Shown: piece by piece, positions 1-6,599 of the stretch
Layout: each line of letters opens with the position of its first letter
Position numbering within the stretch: the first letter of the stretch is position 1
DNA from: Clostridia bacterium
GTDB lineage: Bacteria > Bacillota > Clostridia > Christensenellales > DTU072
Length of the DNA stretch: 10,754 nucleotides
Assembly (NCBI GenBank): GCA_028703745.1
Contig: JAQVME010000026.1
Location: 1-10,754, forward strand
Reading direction: 5' to 3'
Notes under the pieces: model-generated
What the model saw: the letters and a program-made list of their open reading frames with translations, nothing else
The model's database searches: none
What the model was told of the DNA's origin: nothing
Position numbers and translations under genes: made by a program

Positions 1-1
1 G

Positions 2-1258
2 GCAGAGGCTTTTACGATGGCATATTTGCATAGAATCGCCGATGCGGCGCTTGCCGTTTATCCTGCGGCAAAAATAGTTTTGGGTAGAGACACCAGACAG
101 AGCGGGCCCTTTATTGAAAACGAGCTTGCAAAGCGCTTTTCCGAGAAAGGCGCGACGGTCGTGGTTGCGGGTATGACGGCTACGCCGGCGCTTGCCTATC
201 TTACGAAACTGCTTGGCGGCGACCTCGGAATTATGATTTCCGCCAGCCACAACCCTCCCGAATATAACGGCATAAAGTTCTTTTCGTCGACTGCGGAAAA
301 GATTAGCGACAAAGCCGAAAAGGATATAGAATTTTTTATTGACAACCCAAAAACACTCCCCGAATCAAGCCGTGCGGCAAGCATAACTTATTATGACGGC
401 GACGACGATTATATCGATTTCCTAATAAAAAGTCTTAAACCTGACGTTAAGGGTCTAAGGATTTGTTTAGACTGCGCCAACGGGGCGACCGCGCATCTTG
501 CGCCGGCGCTTTTTACCGCATTGGGCGCCGCCGTTACGGTCTACAACAAGAATACGGGCGGCGAGGACATAAACGAGGGTTGCGGCGCCACCAGACCGGA
601 TTTTCTGCTCAACAAAATGAACGAAGGCGAGTTTGATATCGGTTTCAGCTATGACGGGGACGGTGACCGCATTATGGTGGCGCAGAGCGGCAAGCTGTTT
701 GACGGTGACCATCTTATGTACGTACACGCAAGGAACATGAAGCGCAAGGGCACGCTGAAGCGTGATACTATTGTGGCTACGGTTATGAGCAATATGGGTA
801 CCGAGGTAGCTTGCAAAAGTCGCGGTATTACGCTGGTGAGAACGCCTGTCGGCGACAAATATGTTCACCGCGAGATGATGAAAAGCGGGTATAATATCGG
901 AGGCGAGGAGTCGGGACATATTATTTTCAGCGATTATATGAAGACGGGTGACGGCATACTGGCATCGCTGCTTACAGCAATGCTTGCTGTAGAAACTCCG
1001 CTTACGGAACTAGACGACATAGTAGAATATCCCAAAGCCACTATGAGCTATATGTGCGACAAGGCGGCGGCGCAAAGGTTCTATGATGACGAAGAAATTC
1101 AGAATTATTTGAACGGACTTGATTTTGAGGGCAGGGCGGTGGTGCGTCCCAGCGGAACAGAGCCGAAAATAAGAATACTGGTCGAGGCTGCCGACAGGGA
1201 GCTGGCAGAGCAAAAAGCTAACGAAATAAAAGAATTGTTGATAAGGAGACTAGGTTAA
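2..1258 (+). CDS. glmM: Phosphoglucosamine mutase GlmM, 5'-truncated by window edge
   Basis: Cytoplasmic enzyme that interconverts glucosamine-6-phosphate and glucosamine-1-phosphate for UDP-GlcNAc and peptidoglycan synthesis. Seen, counting from the Met codon at 17: the phosphoserine loop ISASHNP with catalytic Ser77, the metal loop DGDGDR (213-218), the sugar-binding loop GGEESGH (295-301) and the phosphate-binding RPSGTEP (377-383). These are the four domain signatures of the alpha-D-phosphohexomutases in order. The DINEGCGAT segment (184-192) fits GlmM better than phosphomannomutase. The frame is open to the left edge, and family members carry about 20-25 more N-terminal residues including a GTDGxRG motif, so Met17 is internal and the true start lies outside. 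The GlmU-like gene follows after 4 nt, which supports the GlmM call. A PMM/PGM paralogue is the alternative. Confidence 0.88.
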   Translation, partial: AEAFTMAYLHRIADAALAVYPAAKIVLGRDTRQSGPFIENELAKRFSEKGATVVVAGMTATPALAYLTKLLGGDLGIMISASHNPPEYNGIKFFSSTAEKISDKAEKDIEFFIDNPKTLPESSRAASITYYDGDDDYIDFLIKSLKPDVKGLRICLDCANGATAHLAPALFTALGAAVTVYNKNTGGEDINEGCGATRPDFLLNKMNEGEFDIGFSYDGDGDRIMVAQSGKLFDGDHLMYVHARNMKRKGTLKRDTIVATVMSNMGTEVACKSRGITLVRTPVGDKYVHREMMKSGYNIGGEESGHIIFSDYMKTGDGILASLLTAMLAVETPLTELDDIVEYPKATMSYMCDKAAAQRFYDDEEIQNYLNGLDFEGRAVVRPSGTEPKIRILVEAADRELAEQKANEIKELLIRRLG

Positions 1259-1262
1259 TTAT

Positions 1263-2243
1263 ATGATAAAAATTTATTCGGTCAATGAAGCGAGATTCAC
1301 GCATCTGGACATTCTGGGCAGAACGCCCAAAGATATACTTGAAAGCGAGCTGACGGCTTTCACTGTCATAGAAAAAACATCTGAAGCAGAGGACACTGCT
1401 GAATTCACTGCCGTACTTTTTCATGACACTCCGCTGGTAGACGACGCTTTTTTGGAAGAGCTTTCAACCAAGGGCGACGGCTGGCGGATTGGCGACGGCT
1501 GGCTGAAAAAAAAGGGCTACAAAGGCGAATTAAAAATCATTGACGATATTCGCGCAGCGCAAATAACAAATCTGGGCAACGTAGCGCCCATTTATGCAGA
1601 ACTTCGCAGAAGAAGCATTGACGCTTACAAAAAGAGGAACATACTATTTTACGATATAGACAGCTGCCACATCGATACTACGGTAGAAATCGGCGACGGC
1701 TGCATAATACACCCTATGGTGATATTGCGCGGCAAAACCAGGTTGGGAAAGGACTGTGTGATTTTTCCGCAGACCGAACTCGTTGACACCGTGGTCGAAG
1801 ACTGCGTGGATATACGCTCGTCGTATTCGCTGAGCGCAAAAATAGGCTCGCATACGACGGTGGGCCCCTTTGCCTGCTTGAGGAAGGGCGCGGTTATCGG
1901 CGCTTATTGCCGTGTGGGCGATTTCGTCGAGATCAAGAATTCCGATATAGGCGACGGCACGAAGATGGCGCACCTTGCATATGTCGGTGACTCCACTGTC
2001 GGTCAGAATACCAACGTCGGATGTGGCACGGTATTTGCCAACTACAACGGCAAAATAAAACAAAGATGTACAGTGGGCAGCAATGTGTTTATCGGCGCCA
2101 ACAGCAATCTGGTTGCACCTGTCACCGTCAACGACGGCGCATATATCGCCGCGGGCAGCACGGTAACGCACGATGTGCCGGGCGGCAACCTTTGCATAGC
2201 CAGGTCCCGTCAGGTGTTGAAAGAGAACTGGGAAAGAAAATAA
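1263..2243 (+). CDS. glmU: GlmU-like glucosamine-1-phosphate N-acetyltransferase with eroded uridylyltransferase domain
   Basis: Predicted to acetylate glucosamine-1-phosphate with acetyl-CoA. Residues from about 95 to 326 align with the C-terminal half of GlmU: a linker helix (about 107-125), then left-handed beta-helix hexapeptide repeats to about 305, ending in the family tail IARSRQV. The acetyltransferase residues are all visible: Arg207 (CLRKG), Lys225 (FVEIK), His237 and Tyr240 (AHLAYVGD) and Asn260 (ANYNG). Bacterial GlmU is normally about 450-460 residues with an N-terminal nucleotidyltransferase domain of about 230. Here only about 100 residues precede the linker, without the LAAGxGTRM nucleotide loop. 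A remnant resembling GlmU's GDTPL stretch remains at 51-67 (VLFHDTPLVDD...). UDP transfer must therefore be done by another protein. AGGAGA at 1244-1249 inside the glmM end is a plausible if distant ribosome site. Confidence 0.85.
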   Translation: MIKIYSVNEARFTHLDILGRTPKDILESELTAFTVIEKTSEAEDTAEFTAVLFHDTPLVDDAFLEELSTKGDGWRIGDGWLKKKGYKGELKIIDDIRAAQITNLGNVAPIYAELRRRSIDAYKKRNILFYDIDSCHIDTTVEIGDGCIIHPMVILRGKTRLGKDCVIFPQTELVDTVVEDCVDIRSSYSLSAKIGSHTTVGPFACLRKGAVIGAYCRVGDFVEIKNSDIGDGTKMAHLAYVGDSTVGQNTNVGCGTVFANYNGKIKQRCTVGSNVFIGANSNLVAPVTVNDGAYIAAGSTVTHDVPGGNLCIARSRQVLKENWERK

Positions 2244-2271
2244 GAGCCGCTTGCAAACAAATTCATTATAC

Positions 2272-2321
2272 AAAAATACCCGTTGCAGTTTGAAAAATTC
2301 AGCGTTGCAACGGGTATTTTT
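2272..2321 (+). terminator. Rho-independent terminator after the glmM-glmU unit
   Basis: Perfect 16-bp inverted repeat: AAAAATACCCGTTGCA at 2272-2287 pairs with TGCAACGGGTATTTTT at 2306-2321, around an 18-nt loop, and T-rich sequence continues after it. It lies 29 nt after the glmU-like stop and about 65 nt before the next promoter, so it separates the housekeeping unit from the catabolic operon. The A-tract on the left arm makes it formally bidirectional, but no minus-strand gene is visible to use it. Confidence 0.9.
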
Positions 2322-2385
2322 ATTTAGATTCTCTACAAAAAGTTCACAGATTATTGCGCAAATATCTTTTGAAGCCATTTGGCTA

Positions 2386-2415
2386 TTGACATACTATTAA
2401 TAAAAAGATTATAAT
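2386..2415 (+). promoter_or_regulatory. Consensus sigma-A promoter of the seven-gene operon
   Basis: TTGACA at 2386-2391 and TATAAT at 2410-2415, both perfect consensus, separated by 18 bp. Transcription would start near 2422, giving a 5' leader of about 26 nt before the first start codon. It is the only convincing promoter in the window. A promoter this strong on a catabolic operon usually needs tight repression, consistent with the repressor-type gene inside the operon. Confidence 0.85.
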
Positions 2416-2438
2416 TAATTAATATTCTTAATTATTAA
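2415..2438 (+). promoter_or_regulatory. Candidate operator overlapping the transcription start
   Basis: An imperfect palindrome of 24 bp with outer arms TTAAT (2415-2419) and ATTAA (2434-2438); 8 of 12 half-site positions are symmetric. It starts at the last base of the -10 box and covers the predicted transcription start, where a repressor would block initiation. Its style resembles XylR/ROK operators, which are AT-rich with TTA...TAA ends. The region is extremely AT-rich, so chance symmetry is a real alternative. No second copy was noticed in the window. Confidence 0.4.
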
Positions 2439-2442
2439 GAGG
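2437..2442 (+). promoter_or_regulatory. Ribosome binding site AAGAGG fixing the start at 2448
   Basis: AAGAGG lies 5 nt before ATG 2448. The in-frame GTG at 2442 overlaps this site and so cannot be its start. ATG 2448 also gives an N-terminus, MIAIGSD, that lines up directly with RpiB-family proteins. Confidence 0.8.
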
Positions 2443-2447
2443 TGTTT

Positions 2448-2918
2448 ATGATTGCTATCGGTTCAGACAAATCAGGCTTCGGACTCAAGGAAGCCATAAA
2501 GGCTTATTTGGTGCAGGCAGGGATAGCCTTCGAGGACCTCGGCACGCAAAGTATGGATGCGCCCGTACCTTATTTTGAGGTAGCGAAGAAGGTTGCGCCG
2601 CTGGTAGCCAGCGGAGTTTACGAAAAAGCCGTGCTGGTGTGCGGCACGGGAATGGGCATGAGCGTGGTCTCAAATAAGTATAAGGGTGTTTATGCCGCCG
2701 CGGTAGAGAGTGTGTACGGCGCGAAGATGGCAAGAGCCATAAACAACGCAGGCATTCTTTGTATGGGAGGGTGGATAATAGGCGCCGAACTGGGCGTGGA
2801 GATGGCAAAGGTTTTTTTGAACACGGCATTCTTGCAGGATTTGGAGGACTGGCGGCAGAAATTCCTGACGGCAGCCGAAAAGAAAGTCAAGGAAATAGAA
2901 GAGGAAATCTATGGATAA
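2448..2918 (+). CDS. RpiB/LacAB-family sugar isomerase with atypical active site
   Basis: 156-residue cytoplasmic protein of the RpiB/LacA/LacB fold, which interconverts aldose and ketose, usually phosphorylated. Seen: an N-terminal IGSD strand, the CGTGMG loop with catalytic-base Cys65 and Thr67, and full family length. Compared with E. coli RpiB, His99, assigned to opening the furanose ring, is Ile98 here (motif ARAINNAG). Phosphate ligands are largely changed: His10 becomes Lys8, Arg110 becomes Trp109, and the GGRHQQR tail keeps one Arg (Arg136) but not the second. The cysteine is kept, so enediol chemistry is plausible, but the substrate is probably not ribose-5-phosphate. A small acyclic or non-phosphorylated sugar, such as 4-deoxy-4-sulfoerythrose of the sulfo-transketolase route, is an inference. 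It is the first gene of the operon and overlaps the next by 8 bp, implying translational coupling. Confidence 0.82.
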   Translation: MIAIGSDKSGFGLKEAIKAYLVQAGIAFEDLGTQSMDAPVPYFEVAKKVAPLVASGVYEKAVLVCGTGMGMSVVSNKYKGVYAAAVESVYGAKMARAINNAGILCMGGWIIGAELGVEMAKVFLNTAFLQDLEDWRQKFLTAAEKKVKEIEEEIYG

Positions 2919-4026
2919 CTTCGTCTATTCACAACCCGTAAAGATATATTTCGGCGCGGGAAAGCTCAAGGAGCTATCAAGCATAGCCGAACAAAACGGT
3001 TACAAGAGGGGCGCGCTTATTTCCGACAAAGTTTTTGTCAATAGCGGACTTGCTCAGTCCATACAAGAACTAACGCCGTGTATTGCCGGTATTTTTTCGG
3101 ATTTCTCGCCCAATCCCATGCTCAGCGAGGTTGTAAAAGCCGTTGAAAAATTGAAGCAATGGCAGGTGGATTTCGTAGTGGCTCTTGGAGGAGGCAGCGC
3201 GCTCGACCTGGCAAAATTCGCCTGCTCTATGGCGCACGCCGAATACGGCATAAGGGAATATTTTTTCCACAGGCAAGAGTTCAGCGTCAAGGGCTTGCCG
3301 CTTTTTGCCGTGCCGTCTACTGCGGGCACAGGCTCTGAGGTTACCTCTGTGTCAGTTTGTAACGACGACGAAACGGGAATCAAGGCGCCGCTGGCGCATA
3401 AGAACTTTTTGCCGGAAATCGCCATAATTGATTCTGAACTCACCATAAGCGTACCGCCGCATATTACGGCGTCGACGGGTATAGACGCGCTGTCTCATGC
3501 GCTTGAAGCTTTGTGGAGTGTCAATCATCAGCCTATATGCGATTTATGGGCAATACACTCGTGCAAATTGATTTTTGCCAACCTTGAGAAGGCTTATTCC
3601 GATGGCAATGACGCCGTGGCACGAGACAATATGTCGCTTGCCGCGCTGTTCGCCGGACTGGCATTCTCTGTTACAAAAACTGCGGGCTGTCACGCCTGCT
3701 CCTATCCTTTGTCAATAGACTACAAGCTGTCGCACGGAGAGGCTTGCGGTTTTACTCTGGACAGTTTTGTGTGCTTGAACGCCGCCGCCGAAAACAGCAG
3801 GCTGGAAGCTTTGGCAAGAGAAATGGGCTTTTGTAATGCCGAAGCCTTGGCTGACAGGATTTTTGAAATGAAAAAGCGCATGGGAATGAAATGTACGCTG
3901 GACGAATGCGGCATAGAGGACGTTGACGCGCTTTGCCAAAAATGCATAAGCCATCCGCTGATGAACAACAATCCCATAAAACCCGACATGTCACAGATGA
4001 GGCAATTTTTTGAGAATTTGAGGTAA
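2911..4026 (+). CDS. Iron-type (group III) alcohol dehydrogenase / aldehyde reductase
   Basis: 371-residue NAD(P)-dependent dehydrogenase of the Fe-ADH family. Seen: the dinucleotide-binding GGGSALD loop (93-99), the STAGTGSEVTS segment (136-146), and four metal ligands Asp192, His196 (DALSHALE), His261 (CHACSYP) and His275 (LSHGEACG). Length and N-terminus (VYSQPVKIYFGAGKL) match family members acting on small aldehydes, including phosphonoacetaldehyde and sulfoacetaldehyde reductases; the precise substrate cannot be read from sequence. In this operon the likely role is reduction of a C2 or C3 aldehyde left after sugar cleavage, regenerating NAD+ for fermentation. The start overlaps the upstream gene by 8 bp, with GAGGA at 2901-2905 serving it. 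The reverse direction, oxidation of an alcohol, is possible. Confidence 0.87.
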   Translation: MDNFVYSQPVKIYFGAGKLKELSSIAEQNGYKRGALISDKVFVNSGLAQSIQELTPCIAGIFSDFSPNPMLSEVVKAVEKLKQWQVDFVVALGGGSALDLAKFACSMAHAEYGIREYFFHRQEFSVKGLPLFAVPSTAGTGSEVTSVSVCNDDETGIKAPLAHKNFLPEIAIIDSELTISVPPHITASTGIDALSHALEALWSVNHQPICDLWAIHSCKLIFANLEKAYSDGNDAVARDNMSLAALFAGLAFSVTKTAGCHACSYPLSIDYKLSHGEACGFTLDSFVCLNAAAENSRLEALAREMGFCNAEALADRIFEMKKRMGMKCTLDECGIEDVDALCQKCISHPLMNNNPIKPDMSQMRQFFENLR

Positions 4027-4027
4027 T

Positions 4028-5107
4028 ATGACTACGCAGGGCTCAAACAGCAAAACGCTGAGAACCAACAACAAAAGAGTAATATTATGGAAGCTGTTTA
4101 ACAACGGACCTATGTCGCGCATCGAGCTTGCCAAAGAATGCGGGCTTACGGGCGCGGCTATAACCATTATCGTCAGGGAACTGCTCGATAGCGGCAAACT
4201 CCTTGAGAACGGCGAGAGGATGCAACGGAATCCTCAGGGGCGCAAAGAGGTGTTGCTGGACATAAACTACAGCGGCTTCCTTGCCTGCAACATAAATATT
4301 GAGCGGGACCGCATTCATTTTTCGCTGTGCAGCCTAAAAGGTATAATTCTTGAGAGCATAAGTCACACGGTAGAGATGTTGGGGATCGAGTTCCTGAGAA
4401 TAAACATAGAGCGTATAACCAGAGGCTATGAGGACAGGTTATTGGGCATTGGCGTGGGCGTCACCGGCGCCGTTGACGAGGAAACGGGCGAGCTTCTTGA
4501 CGCTAGCGGATTGTTCCCGAACGGACTCAATCTCAGGGAGGAGCTTGGAAGATATTTTGAGGTCCCTATATACGTCTGCAATAACGTCAAGGCTCACGCA
4601 AAAGCCATAATCAATGACGAAAACAAGAATTTTGTATACATCAAGCACGGTCCGGGATTGGGCTGCGCCATTGTCGTCGACGGTGTAGTTTTGAACGGGC
4701 ATACGAGCAGAGCCGGTGAGCTGTCAAAGGTCAGGCTGAGTAGCAGCTTTGCCGCGCTTGAACCCCTCGTTATGGAAGTCAACTTATTGGCAAAAACCCA
4801 ATATCACAGCATAAAAGAGCTTTACGACGCTTACCTATCCGACAGCTGCGCAAAGGTGGTTTTGGACGACGGGATAAAGACTCTCGTATACTGTGTAATA
4901 AATATGTGCCGATTGATTGACCCCGAAAATATTATTATAGCCGGCGGAATGTTTTATAATGAGCCTACCTACGTTGAGTTTCGCAAGCAGCTAAGCGCCC
5001 GTGACTCCGAGGTGAGCGCAAAGACCGTGCTAATGTCGGAAGAAACAAACATAAAAGGCGTTGCCAGCGCAAGGCTGGTGTTTAATAAACTGTTCTTTGA
5101 ATTTTAG
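4028..5107 (+). CDS. ROK-family transcriptional regulator, zinc site lost
   Basis: 359-residue regulator: a winged helix-turn-helix at about 14-62 (NNKRVILWKLFNNG, then SRIELAKECGLT), followed by a ROK sugar-kinase-like domain (about 83-355) with IGVGVTGAVD (141-150) and GPGLGCAIVVDG (208-219). The N-terminal DNA-binding domain marks a NagC/XylR-type repressor, not a kinase. The catalytic phosphate loop DxGxT is absent, and the ND catalytic pair appears as CNN (184-186). The usual GEIGH zinc ligand reads GELSK (230-234) and the CxCGxxGC motif is missing. It probably senses the imported sugar or an intermediate and represses its own operon through the palindrome at 2415-2438. It sits 1 nt after the dehydrogenase with GAGG at 4020-4023. 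Confidence 0.88.
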   Translation: MTTQGSNSKTLRTNNKRVILWKLFNNGPMSRIELAKECGLTGAAITIIVRELLDSGKLLENGERMQRNPQGRKEVLLDINYSGFLACNINIERDRIHFSLCSLKGIILESISHTVEMLGIEFLRINIERITRGYEDRLLGIGVGVTGAVDEETGELLDASGLFPNGLNLREELGRYFEVPIYVCNNVKAHAKAIINDENKNFVYIKHGPGLGCAIVVDGVVLNGHTSRAGELSKVRLSSSFAALEPLVMEVNLLAKTQYHSIKELYDAYLSDSCAKVVLDDGIKTLVYCVINMCRLIDPENIIIAGGMFYNEPTYVEFRKQLSARDSEVSAKTVLMSEETNIKGVASARLVFNKLFFEF

Positions 5108-5116
5108 GAGGATAAA

Positions 5117-6586
5117 ATGTATCAAGACCCAAAGCTGTTCACCGAAAAGGTTCCGATGAGGGAAAAACTAATTTTCGCTTCCGCCGATTTGTATGGCGGC
5201 GGCGCGCCGGCGCTTATCAACGCGCTATATTTTGCCTATCTGGTCGCAATGGGACTGGGCACCGTGTGGGCGGGCGCTATTGTCGCGGTAGCAAGGATAT
5301 GGGACGCCGTGACCGACCCGTTTATGGGTGTTATCGGAGACAATACCCGTACAAAATGGGGCAGACGCAGACCGTACATACTGTTCGGCGGTATGCTGAT
5401 TATTGCCAGCTTTGCTTTCTTGCTGCTACCCATGCAAGGTGTAAGCTCAAAAGCGCTGAAAATCACCGTATATATGCTTTCGTATCTTTTCTATAACACG
5501 CTTTCCACGGTCATAAACGTAAGCTATTCCAGCTTTTCGACGGAGCTTGCCAACAATCCGAAGGAAACCACGCAAGTAAATACTCTACGCCTGATATTCT
5601 CCATGTGTTCGGGGGGTATAGCCACAATCGGCGGCGCCTTCCTGCTTGACAAACTGCTTTCAGGCAGCATAACCATCAATACCCTGTATTTTATCGTAGT
5701 ATTCGCCTTTGGCGCGCTTTATACCGTGCCCTGCATACTGACGGGGTTGTTCACAAAGGAAAGAGTAGTGCTTCCGGATACCAAGTCCACCTTCACGTTC
5801 AAAACCTTTATCACGCCTTTGAAAGTCAAGGCATTCATATATTTGCTCTGCGGTTATCTGTTCGCATACGTTTGTATGGATTTGCTAAGCTCGAACATAG
5901 TATATTTCGCCAATTACGCGTTGGATATAGACGTGGGCGGCGCTGTTATACTCGGCGTAATTATGGTGATTACGTTCTTTACACTGCCGCTTTATTACAA
6001 GCTCATGACGAAGGGAGTAGCAAAGCGAGTTATTTTCCGTATAGGCATACCTATATATATTCTCGGCATAGTATTGCTTACTATGGTGCCGCTGACGAAC
6101 ATTGCGATGGTCATTGCCTTCTGCTTCCTTATCGGGCTGGGCATGGCGGGCTCTCAGCTGATGCCGTGGATAATCTTCCCCGACGTCATAGATATTGCCG
6201 AACTCAAGCTCGGCAACAGACCTACGGGCAGCTTTAGCGGAGTTATGACTTTCAGCAAAAAAGCCAGTTCTGCCATAGCCGTATTTATTTCCGGTGTGGT
6301 ACTCAGGCTTGTAGGCTTCAACGAGCCAAAAGCCGACGAGATTACGGGCAGAATAAACTATGAGGACTTCGTGCAGACCGACGGCGCCGTGCTCGGAATT
6401 AAACTGCTTATTATGATTGCTGTCGTAGTGTTCATGACGCTGGCATTCTTCTCGATGAGAAAACTAAAGCTCACCAATGCGCTCAGCATGAAGGTGCGCT
6501 ACCTTATTGAGAAGCGCAACAAAGGCGAGGAGTACGACGAGCAGGACCGCAAGGACTACGCACAGATAGAAAAAGACTTTTTCTAA
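5117..6586 (+). CDS. GPH-family (MFS) sugar:cation symporter
   Basis: 489-residue membrane protein with about 12 hydrophobic segments. The family signature is clear near the second helix and following loop: IWDAVTDPFMGVIGDNTRTK (61-80), then WGRRRPYIL. Asp63 and Asp67 match the Na+-site aspartates Asp55 and Asp59 of MelB. A second conserved segment, GSFSGVMTFSKKASSA, lies past the middle. Relatives carry melibiose, xylosides, glucuronides and, in E. coli YihO/YihP, sulfoquinovose-related solutes. Here it is the likely importer of the intact glycoside or free sugar cut by the downstream GH31 enzyme. A perfect AGGAGG at 5106-5111 overlaps the ROK stop codon and lies 5 nt before the ATG, so this gene should be strongly translated. 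Confidence 0.92.
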   Translation: MYQDPKLFTEKVPMREKLIFASADLYGGGAPALINALYFAYLVAMGLGTVWAGAIVAVARIWDAVTDPFMGVIGDNTRTKWGRRRPYILFGGMLIIASFAFLLLPMQGVSSKALKITVYMLSYLFYNTLSTVINVSYSSFSTELANNPKETTQVNTLRLIFSMCSGGIATIGGAFLLDKLLSGSITINTLYFIVVFAFGALYTVPCILTGLFTKERVVLPDTKSTFTFKTFITPLKVKAFIYLLCGYLFAYVCMDLLSSNIVYFANYALDIDVGGAVILGVIMVITFFTLPLYYKLMTKGVAKRVIFRIGIPIYILGIVLLTMVPLTNIAMVIAFCFLIGLGMAGSQLMPWIIFPDVIDIAELKLGNRPTGSFSGVMTFSKKASSAIAVFISGVVLRLVGFNEPKADEITGRINYEDFVQTDGAVLGIKLLIMIAVVVFMTLAFFSMRKLKLTNALSMKVRYLIEKRNKGEEYDEQDRKDYAQIEKDFF

Positions 6587-6599
6587 AAAGGAGCGCTCA

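Noticed and set aside
17..19. ATG 17 as the start of glmM
   Set aside because: The frame is open to the window edge, and the protein from Met17 lacks the conserved N-terminal GTDGxRG region, so the real start is upstream.
467..919. Antisense open frame of 150 codons within glmM
   Set aside because: No family resemblance, and it lies opposite conserved mutase motifs, so it is a coding shadow.
2354..2361. Palindrome TTGCGCAA upstream of the promoter
   Set aside because: Only 8 bp, does not extend beyond the core, and has no second copy; too short to call an operator.
1644..2378. Open frame of 244 codons antisense to the glmU-like gene
   Set aside because: It is a shadow of a strongly conserved coding gene, has no recognisable domain, and runs through the terminator hairpin.
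2322..2385. Possible catabolite-repression (cre) site or riboswitch in the intergenic gap
   Set aside because: No match to the cre consensus was seen, and the leader after the promoter is only about 26 nt, too short for a riboswitch.
2442..2444. GTG as the start of the RpiB-like gene
   Set aside because: It overlaps the ribosome binding site and adds two residues absent from the family; ATG 2448 has correct spacing.
2448..2918. Annotation as ribose-5-phosphate isomerase B
   Set aside because: The ring-opening His and several phosphate ligands are missing, and the operon has no pentose-phosphate context.
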